Below, piece by piece: positions 6,625 to 12,603 of a stretch of 17,318 nt of DNA. The position numbers and the translations under genes are program-made. Each line of letters starts with the position of its first letter. The first letter of the stretch is position 1. The notes under the pieces were generated by a model that was given only the letters and a program-made list of their open reading frames with translations, searched no databases and had not been told where the DNA came from. This stretch comes from Clostridium sp. CAG:762 (GTDB lineage Bacteria; Bacillota_I; Bacilli_A; RF39; UBA660), in assembly GCA_000432575.1 (NCBI GenBank), contig HF996779.1, positions 1 through 17,318 on the forward strand, written 5' to 3'.

Positions 6625-8411
6625 GACCAAGAGAGAATACAAATGATAAGATAAATGATTTTAAAGGTACTATTGTAAGACTTGTTAATACTTTGAAAAA
6701 GTATAAAATAGGTATTATTGTTGTTATAATATTTTCAATTATAAGTGCAATATTTTCGGTAGTATCACCTAAAATACTTGGTAAAATTACGACGGAAATT
6801 GCTACTGGAGTGATTTCAAAATTTCAAACAGGAGTAGGTATTGATTTTGATAAAATATTACATATCTTAATTATTTTGATAGTAATTTATTTAGTGAGTG
6901 CAATATTTACTTATTTTCAAAGTTTTATCATGGCTTATATTTCTAATAATTATACTTATGAACTAAGGAAGAAAGTAATAGCTAAAATGAATAAGATACC
7001 TCTTAAGTTTTTTGAATCTAAGAAAACGGGGGATATTTTATCTAGAATTACTAATGATATTGATACAATTGGAGAAAATTTAAATCAAAGTTTAACTCAA
7101 ATAATATCATCATTTGTAATGCTTATAGGTATTATTATGATGATGCTTAGTATTAGCCCTTTATTAACTGGAGTTTCTATTTTGATATTACCAATAGGAA
7201 TATTATTACTTATGTTTAGTGTTTCTAAGAGTCAAAAATATTTTAATCAAACTCAAGAATATCTTGGACATATTAATTCTCATGTAGAAGAAGTTTATGG
7301 AGGACATTCTATAGTTAAGGCTTATAATGGGGAAGAGCAAGAATTAAAAAAGTTTGAAAATTTAAATGATACTTTATATAATGCGGCATGGAAGGGTCAA
7401 TTTTTATCTGGTTTAATTCATCCTATTATGAATTTTTTGGGTAACTTAGGTTATGTAATCGTGGCTATTATAGGTGGTTATTTAACTACTAAGGGTAAAT
7501 TAGAAATAGGTTATATTTTATCGTTTTCACAGTATGTGAGAAATTTTAATACTCCAATTATGAGTATTGCTCAAATATTTAGTTTAATTCAGTCTATGGT
7601 GGCTTCAAGTGAGAGAGTATTTGAATTTTTGGATGTTACAGAAGAGGTTGATGGAACAAAAGAGGTAAGTAAGAATGTTGTTGGTAATATAGAGTTTGAT
7701 AATGTATCATTTGGTTATGATAAGGATAAGATAATTATTCATAATTTTAATGCGACTATTAAAAAAGGTCAAAAGGTGGCTATTGTCGGTCCAACTGGTG
7801 CAGGAAAGACTACTATAGTTAAGTTATTAATGCGTTTTTACGATGTTAATGATGGTGTTATAAAATTAGATGGAATAGATATTAGAAAATTTAAAAGGGA
7901 TAGTTTAAGAAGTATATTTGGTATGGTTTTACAAGATACCTGGTTATTTAATGGTACTGTTAAGGAAAATATTAGTTATGGTAAATTAAATGCTAGTATT
8001 AAAGAGATAGAGGAGGTTGGTAAGGCTTCATATATTGACCATTTTATTAAAACTAATCCACTTGGTTATGATATGCAGATAGATGAAGAAACTAGTAATA
8101 TTTCTGCTGGTCAAAAGCAGTTGCTTACGATTGCTAGAGTTATTTTAAAAGATCCTAAAATTCTAATTTTAGATGAGGCTACTTCTAATGTTGATACAAG
8201 GACAGAGATTTTAATTCAAAAGGCTATGGATAAACTTATGGAGAATAGAACTAGTTTTATAATAGCACATAGGTTATCTACTATAAAGAATGCTGATTTA
8301 ATATTAGTAATGAATGATGGTAATATAGTAGAAGTAGGTAAGCATAAGGAATTGCTTAAGAAGAATGGATTTTATGCTAGTATTTATAATTCACAATTTG
8401 AGAATAATTGA
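6621..8411 (+). CDS. ABC exporter half-transporter with catalytic site (heterodimer subunit B)
   Basis: The 596 residues hold a six-helix membrane domain (about 30-335) and a nucleotide-binding domain. Walker A is GPTGAGKTT (390-398), Walker B LDEATS has the catalytic Glu (D518-E519), and the switch His is present (H550, IIAHRLST). The signature is altered to ISAGQKQ (494-500) instead of LSGGQ. This is complementary to the partner, which has a good signature but lost Glu and His; together they give one working and one degenerate ATP site. AAAGGAGGAG at 6606-6615 precedes the ATG, inside the end of the first subunit gene. The stop TGA is followed at once by a bidirectional terminator. Confidence 0.93.
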   Translation: MRPRENTNDKINDFKGTIVRLVNTLKKYKIGIIVVIIFSIISAIFSVVSPKILGKITTEIATGVISKFQTGVGIDFDKILHILIILIVIYLVSAIFTYFQSFIMAYISNNYTYELRKKVIAKMNKIPLKFFESKKTGDILSRITNDIDTIGENLNQSLTQIISSFVMLIGIIMMMLSISPLLTGVSILILPIGILLLMFSVSKSQKYFNQTQEYLGHINSHVEEVYGGHSIVKAYNGEEQELKKFENLNDTLYNAAWKGQFLSGLIHPIMNFLGNLGYVIVAIIGGYLTTKGKLEIGYILSFSQYVRNFNTPIMSIAQIFSLIQSMVASSERVFEFLDVTEEVDGTKEVSKNVVGNIEFDNVSFGYDKDKIIIHNFNATIKKGQKVAIVGPTGAGKTTIVKLLMRFYDVNDGVIKLDGIDIRKFKRDSLRSIFGMVLQDTWLFNGTVKENISYGKLNASIKEIEEVGKASYIDHFIKTNPLGYDMQIDEETSNISAGQKQLLTIARVILKDPKILILDEATSNVDTRTEILIQKAMDKLMENRTSFIIAHRLSTIKNADLILVMNDGNIVEVGKHKELLKKNGFYASIYNSQFENN

Positions 8412-8440
8412 AAAAAGATAAGTATTGAACTTATCTTTTT
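8412..8440. terminator. Bidirectional terminator between ABC exporter and SPFH gene
   Basis: AAAAAGATAAG (8412-8422) pairs with CTTATCTTTTT (8430-8440), 11 pairs around a 7-base loop. It gives a T-run on either strand. It follows the ABC stop by one base and overlaps the last codons and stop of the minus-strand SPFH gene. Confidence 0.85.
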
Positions 8441-9351
8441 CTTCTTCCTACAAAATTATTATTGTTACTATTTTGGGCGGCTTCAACTGAGGCTATTGTT
8501 TCAGACATGCTACTGTTATTTGTATTGTTGCCAACAATATTCACAACTTTACCATTTGGACTATTAGCATAAATATAGCCATTGATAAAGCTATTTATTT
8601 GTTCACTTGTCATACCTGATTTTTCTAAAAGGCTAAATAATTGTTCTAAAGGTATGTTTTGAAGTTGTGCTCTTGCTTGTGCTTCAGCGGCTCCTTTAAT
8701 TTTAATTTTTTCGGCTTCTAAATCTGCGATTTTTTTATTTGCTTCCGCTTCGGCAATTCTTCTTTTGTTTTCGTTTTCTTGCATTAATGTTTTTTCATAG
8801 TCTGCTTTTAATGAATCAGGTAATTCGATGTTTTCAAATTGAATATCAGTAATTCTAACGCCATATTTTTGCTCAAATTTAATAAATCTACGATCTTGAT
8901 AGATATTATCTAAATTGTTAATATCTTTAGTTAGGTCTTTAGCATCTAATGATTCAACAAAGTTTCTTATTACTGATTTAGTAACAACCGCTAATTCTTG
9001 AAGTGGGTTTAAACCTTTTGTTTCAAATTTATAAGGATCTACCACTTTAATTGTTGCGGCTATGTCTATTTTAACCATAATACCATCGTTTGTTTTAAAT
9101 TCTTCAGGTGGAAAATCAATGTTTTTTGATGCTACTGATATTAATTTAGTATCAAACCATGGAAAGAATCTTAAACCAGAACCTTTAACAGTAATACGTC
9201 CTGTTATCCATCCTTTTCTAATTACAGCGACATTTTCAGGTACTACTCTAAATAGTTTAAATTTAAATCCTTTGTAGTCTTCGTCGTTTGCACCTTCAGG
9301 CATTAAATTAATTTTCTTGGCATTTTCTCTTCTTTCTTCTTTATTATCCAT
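8431..9351 (-). CDS. SPFH/band-7 domain protein without a membrane anchor
   Basis: The 306-residue protein resembles the stomatin/prohibitin/flotillin superfamily. The SPFH core runs from about residue 28 (FKFKLFRVVPENVAVIRKG) to 180 (ITDIQFENIELPDSLK), followed by the usual Ala/Glu/Lys-rich helix (about 186-235, ANKKIADLEAEKIKIKGAAEAQ) and a Gly/Asn/Ser-rich tail ending in RRKR. Most relatives begin with a membrane hairpin or helix; none is seen here, so it is probably a soluble or peripheral scaffold. It has its own promoter, a strong ribosome site (CCTCC at 9361-9365 on the plus strand, i.e. GGAGG) and a terminator, so it is a single-gene unit. Function in this organism is unknown; membrane-domain scaffolding is an inference from the family. 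Confidence 0.88.
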   Translation of the reverse strand: MDNKEERRENAKKINLMPEGANDEDYKGFKFKLFRVVPENVAVIRKGWITGRITVKGSGLRFFPWFDTKLISVASKNIDFPPEEFKTNDGIMVKIDIAATIKVVDPYKFETKGLNPLQELAVVTKSVIRNFVESLDAKDLTKDINNLDNIYQDRRFIKFEQKYGVRITDIQFENIELPDSLKADYEKTLMQENENKRRIAEAEANKKIADLEAEKIKIKGAAEAQARAQLQNIPLEQLFSLLEKSGMTSEQINSFINGYIYANSPNGKVVNIVGNNTNNSSMSETIASVEAAQNSNNNNFVGRRKR

Positions 9352-9375
9352 AATAATTCCCCTCCAACTGATAAA

Positions 9376-9404
9376 ATTATAGCATATTTGTTTGATTTTG
9401 TCAA
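9376..9404 (-). promoter_or_regulatory. Strong consensus promoter of the SPFH gene
   Basis: On the minus strand: TTGACA (9404-9399), 17 bases, then TATAAT (9381-9376) with TGC in front, an extended -10. Both hexamers match consensus exactly, with optimum spacing. Nothing else in the window matches as well. Confidence 0.9.
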
Positions 9405-9474
9405 AAGTAACATGTTATTTTAAAAAAAAAGTATAAATTGTTTGTATGAGTAAATAATAAAATTGGTGAATAAT

Positions 9475-10188
9475 ATGGATTTTAATATAATTATAGATGT
9501 TATTATAAGGACAATAAGTTCTTTAATAACTTTGTTTATGTTTACTAAATTGATGGGGAAAAAGCAAATATCTCAGTTAAATATTTTTGATTATGTTGTG
9601 GGTATTACGATAGGTTCAATCGCGGCAGATATATCTTTGGATACAAGTAAAAATTTAGTAGATGGAATCGTGGCAATGCTTATTTATGCTCTTTTTAATG
9701 CAATGGTTTCTTATCTTACGTTAAAGAGTATTAAATTTAGAAGAATTTTTACTGGTACTCCAACTATGATTGTTGAAAATGGTAAAATAATTGAAAAGGG
9801 TTTAGAAAAGGCTAAGTTTGATATTAATGATTTGTTAGAAGAGGCTAGGAATGCGGGATATTTTAATTTAGAAGAGATAGAGTATGCTATTATGGAGAGT
9901 AATGGGCGTATTAGTTTTTTGCCTAGTGATAAAGATAAGCCTGTAACTAAAAAAGATATGAAACTCACAATAGAGAAATCTGTCCTTGTTTCTAATGTTA
10001 TTATAGATACTAAAATTATGAAACATAATCTTAATGTTATGAATAAAGATGAATCATGGTTACTTAAGGAACTTAAAGTGAATGGGTATGTACTTGATGA
10101 TATTTTATTAGCAACGCTTGATAGTAATAATAAGTTAGTTATTTATGAGAAAAATGTTGATTCTAAGTATAGTACTATTTTGGAATAA
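9475..10188 (+). CDS. DUF421 (YetF/YcaP-like) membrane protein
   Basis: The protein (237 residues) has three membrane helices (about 4-24, 37-55, 60-80) and a soluble C-terminal domain. LMGKKQISQLNIFDYVVG and IGSIAA match the DUF421 membrane motif (GK-Q-x-x-Q-x-x-x-FD). GTPTMIVENGKI, the segment NDLLEEARNAGYFNLEEIEY, and NGRISFLPS match the C-terminal part of the family. Function is not established; YetF-family proteins of Bacillus are spore-associated, but nothing here suggests sporulation. Earlier TTG (9463) and GTG (9466) starts exist; ATG at 9475 is chosen because GGTGA (9465-9469) sits 5 bases before it, as in neighbouring genes. It is divergent from the SPFH gene. Family certain, role unknown. 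Confidence 0.87.
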   Translation: MDFNIIIDVIIRTISSLITLFMFTKLMGKKQISQLNIFDYVVGITIGSIAADISLDTSKNLVDGIVAMLIYALFNAMVSYLTLKSIKFRRIFTGTPTMIVENGKIIEKGLEKAKFDINDLLEEARNAGYFNLEEIEYAIMESNGRISFLPSDKDKPVTKKDMKLTIEKSVLVSNVIIDTKIMKHNLNVMNKDESWLLKELKVNGYVLDDILLATLDSNNKLVIYEKNVDSKYSTILE

Positions 10189-10208
10189 GAATTTTAGAGT
10201 TAAATTTG

Positions 10209-10237
10209 TTGTAAATGATATGAAATTATGTTACAAT
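10209..10237 (+). promoter_or_regulatory. Promoter of pssA
   Basis: TTGTAA (10209-10214, 4 of 6 to TTGACA), 17 bases, then TACAAT (10232-10237, 5 of 6) with TGT in front, an extended -10. It ends 19 bases before the ATG at 10256; GAGGT at 10246-10250 is the ribosome site. Confidence 0.65.
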
Positions 10238-10255
10238 TTTTTTGTGAGGTAGTTT

Positions 10256-10864
10256 ATGATAGGATTTTATAATTATACAGTAATACTTACTTATTTAGGT
10301 TTTGCTACTGGTGTTTTTGGTATTTTTATGGCTTTAAATGGTAATTTATTCTATAGTATTTTATGTATTCTTTTCTGTGGACTTTTTGATATGTTTGATG
10401 GGAAAGTGGCTAGGACAAAGAAGAGAAGTAAAGAAGAGATTAACTATGGTATTCAAATAGATTCACTTAGTGATTTGGTTTGTTTTGGTATTTTACCTAT
10501 TGTTATTGGTTATGCAATTGGATTAAATAAATATTATCATTTTATTTTTTTGATTTTATATGCATTATGTGCTTTGATAAGGCTTGCTTATTTTAATGTT
10601 TTAGAGATTACTAGGCAAGATAATGATAATAGTACTTTAAAGTATTATACGGGGCTTCCTGTTACTAGTGTAGCTTTAATATTTCCACTTATTTATGCTT
10701 TAAAGGATTTATTAGGGGCATATTTTGAATTGGTTTATTTAATTAGTATTATTTTAATATCATTTTTGTTTGTTTCTCGTATTAAAATAAAAAAACCTAG
10801 TTTAAAGGTTATGGTAATATTTATTTTACTAGGTTTAATCGAATTAATACTTGGTTTAATTTAG
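10256..10864 (+). CDS. pssA: CDP-alcohol phosphatidyltransferase, probable CDP-diacylglycerol-serine O-phosphatidyltransferase
   Basis: Integral membrane enzyme of 202 residues with several helices. The CDP-alcohol phosphotransferase motif is intact: D45, D48-G49, A52-R53, then G65, D69 and D73 (DMFDGKVAR ... GIQIDSLSD). The spacing AR to G is 11 residues, three longer than in many relatives. The IDSLSDLVCFG context resembles PssA more than PgsA, so phosphatidylserine synthesis from CDP-diacylglycerol and serine is the best guess. No Psd (decarboxylase) gene is in the window. The last 44 bases overlap the 3' end of the convergent PAP2 gene. Confidence 0.8.
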   Translation: MIGFYNYTVILTYLGFATGVFGIFMALNGNLFYSILCILFCGLFDMFDGKVARTKKRSKEEINYGIQIDSLSDLVCFGILPIVIGYAIGLNKYYHFIFLILYALCALIRLAYFNVLEITRQDNDNSTLKYYTGLPVTSVALIFPLIYALKDLLGAYFELVYLISIILISFLFVSRIKIKKPSLKVMVIFILLGLIELILGLI

Positions 10865-11507
10865 TATGCTTAACTAAAATAAAAGTAAGCGATGAAATGA
10901 TGAAGGAAGCTAGAATGTCAATTAATAAGTGCTGTTTAATAAATAATGTTGATAATATAATTAATATAGATAAGATTAAAATAATTATTCTATATTTTTT
11001 TTCTATATTTTTATTTAGTAGGGTGCTAAAAATAAATAGAAAGCAGAAACTACAATGCATACTAGGTAGTAAGTTTATTGGGGGATTATCTAATTTATAA
11101 ATGATGTTAACTAGAAATGTGGATATGTTATTTGGAATAATACTTGGTCTTAATATTTTGGTGGGATATATTATATAAATAATTCCTGATATAATAGTGG
11201 TTAAGATATAACTTAGGTAATATTTATAAAACATTAATTTATCTTTTAAATAAAGTAGGTAGGGAATAAGGATGAGGGTTAAGTACCATATAATATAAAA
11301 ATAAACAAAATAAGGGATGAAAGGGATATATAAATCTATTTTACTTTCTAATAAATGATAATTGTTTTGAAAAAGTTTAGTTAAAAAGTAAATAAGGCAT
11401 TGAAAACTTATTAGGATACTGATAAGATAGATAAATTTTTTTTCTTTAAATAAATATTTCATATAAATCACAAGAAATATTATAAATAAATTTATAAAAA
11501 AAAGCAA
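10821..11507 (-). CDS. PAP2-family (phosphatidic-acid phosphatase type 2) membrane protein
   Basis: Very hydrophobic protein with at least five membrane helices. Catalytic motifs are of the PAP2 kind: PSMH (148-151, H151) and STLFIKQHLLID (186-197, H193 nucleophile, D197). The first motif KxxxxxxRP is shortened (K117-I-L-R-P). This LPSMH...QHxxxD form occurs in lipid-phosphate phosphatases and inositolphosphoryl-transferase-like members. Substrate could be phosphatidic acid, lysophosphatidic acid or undecaprenyl diphosphate. The start is uncertain: TTG at 11507 adds a first helix but has no clear ribosome site. ATG at 11462 (codon 16) is preceded by GTGAT and is the alternative, giving 213 residues. 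The 3' end overlaps pssA. Confidence 0.78.
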   Translation of the reverse strand: MLFFINLFIIFLVIYMKYLFKEKKFIYLISILISFQCLIYFLTKLFQNNYHLLESKIDLYIPFIPYFVYFYIIWYLTLILIPYLLYLKDKLMFYKYYLSYILTTIISGIIYIIYPTKILRPSIIPNNISTFLVNIIYKLDNPPINLLPSMHCSFCFLFIFSTLLNKNIEKKYRIIILILSILIILSTLFIKQHLLIDILASFIISSLTFILVKHTKLNQVLIRLNLVK

Positions 11508-11560
11508 TATTTAGGTATTAAAATAATATTATTTTAGCATATTACTAATAGGTGAAAAAT

Positions 11561-12001
11561 ATGAAGAAATATGTCTATTATTTGATGTTAATTAGTTTTA
11601 TTTGTTCCTTTTTTTTAGGATTTAATCAGAGTGAAAAGACTAAAACGGTATTTACTGATGATGGTTTAAATAGTTATGTTATTGTTTTTAAAGATGGAAT
11701 TGATATGAATGTTTATAAGGAGTTATTTGATAAATTGGATAGTAATAATTATGTTATATTTGATTTTGCTTTAGAGGATAGATATCATGATAAGTTGAAT
11801 AGGGAAATAGATAATATTAAGATTAGTAAGGGAGATTATCTAAGTACTTTGAAAGAGTATATAGAAAAATATATTCAAATATTAGATTTATATAATAAGG
11901 AATTAGAGATAGCGAGAATACATTCTGGGAATATAAGAATAAAAAAGATTTATTTAAATTGTACTAGAGATATTTATAATATTTTGAGTATAAAAAATTA
12001 A
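11561..12001 (+). CDS. Small exported protein of unknown function
   Basis: The 146-residue product starts with a signal-peptide-like or anchor helix (MKKYVYYLMLISFICSFFLG), then a charged, Lys/Asp/Glu-rich region with no domain I recognise. It has two cysteines, one in the N-terminal hydrophobic part (C16) and one near the C-terminus, and no lipobox. A GTG at 11552 is in frame, but GGTGA at 11551-11555 lies 5 bases before ATG 11561, so that ATG is chosen. It is divergent from the PAP2 gene and ends 34 bases before the lipoprotein gene, so a common transcript is likely. Confidence 0.65.
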   Translation: MKKYVYYLMLISFICSFFLGFNQSEKTKTVFTDDGLNSYVIVFKDGIDMNVYKELFDKLDSNNYVIFDFALEDRYHDKLNREIDNIKISKGDYLSTLKEYIEKYIQILDLYNKELEIARIHSGNIRIKKIYLNCTRDIYNILSIKN

Positions 12002-12035
12002 ATATTGTTAAAGTTAATAGTAGGAGGAAAATATT

Positions 12036-12545
12036 ATGAAAAAAATACTTTTATTTATTAGTATAATTATTTTATTAACAGGATGTGGTAATCTAATGAA
12101 TACACCAACGAAACAGGTTGAAGAATTGTTTAGTAAATATCAAAGTTATGATAATGATATTAAGAATGAATTAGATACTTTACTTAATAAGGAAACTTTA
12201 ACTGATAGTCAAAGGAATGAATATCGTGATATTATTAAGAATCAGTATAAGAATTTGACTTATACAATTAAAGATGAAAAAGTAGATGGTAATAATGCTA
12301 TAGTAACCGCAGAAATTGAAGTATTAGATTTTAAGAAGACTGTTGATAAACTAGATGATGAGTATTCTACTAAAACTGATGTAACAACAAATGATTATAT
12401 TGATGAGAAATTAAAGAGATTAAAAGATGTGAAGGAAAAGATTAAGTATACTCTAGAAATCGAAGTTAATAAGGATGAATCAGGTAATTGGAAAATTGTT
12501 AATTTAACTGATACTGATATTAAGAAAATACAAGGAATGTATTAA
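12036..12545 (+). CDS. Small lipoprotein, family not recognised
   Basis: The 169-residue product has a classic lipoprotein signal: MKK, a hydrophobic core, then LTGC with C17 as lipidated cysteine. The rest is charged, with KQVEELFSKYQ near the start and YTIKDEKVDGNNAIVTAEIEV around 75-95. This layout resembles small helix-plus-beta lipoprotein domains with a cystatin-like/NTF2-like fold (DUF4878/DUF5105 type), a resemblance I cannot verify. It sits outside the cell membrane, lipid-anchored. AGGAGG (12022-12027) lies 8 bases before the ATG. A terminator overlaps its stop and the next promoter begins there. Confidence 0.75.
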   Translation: MKKILLFISIIILLTGCGNLMNTPTKQVEELFSKYQSYDNDIKNELDTLLNKETLTDSQRNEYRDIIKNQYKNLTYTIKDEKVDGNNAIVTAEIEVLDFKKTVDKLDDEYSTKTDVTTNDYIDEKLKRLKDVKEKIKYTLEIEVNKDESGNWKIVNLTDTDIKKIQGMY

Positions 12546-12571
12546 GGCCTTGTTTTTTTTCTTTTTTTTTT
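12530..12571 (+). terminator. Terminator of the lipoprotein gene
   Basis: ACAAGG (12530-12535) pairs with CCTTGT (12548-12553) around a 12-base loop, then T-rich runs of eight and ten T separated by one C. The left arm lies in the last codons and the loop contains the TAA stop. The T tract also overlaps the -35 of the next promoter. Confidence 0.7.
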
Positions 12572-12578
12572 GTATAAT
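12550..12578 (+). promoter_or_regulatory. Promoter of the smc cluster
   Basis: TTGTTT (12550-12555, weak -35), 17 bases, then a perfect TATAAT (12573-12578) preceded by TG. The start would be near 12585 and the ribosome site GGTGAT is at 12594-12599, so the leader is about 19 bases. Confidence 0.6.
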
Positions 12579-12603
12579 TATCTTTAGAAATATGGTGATA
12601 TAA

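Noticed and set aside
6621..8411. Possible use of TGA as Trp (Mycoplasma-type code).
   Set aside because: The ATGA overlap at 6621-6624 and the TGA stop at 8409-8411 followed at once by a terminator show TGA as stop. Trp is TGG throughout.
10897..11100. Plus-strand open frame of 67 codons.
   Set aside because: It lies opposite the PAP2 gene, whose conserved motifs are clear; it has no family match.
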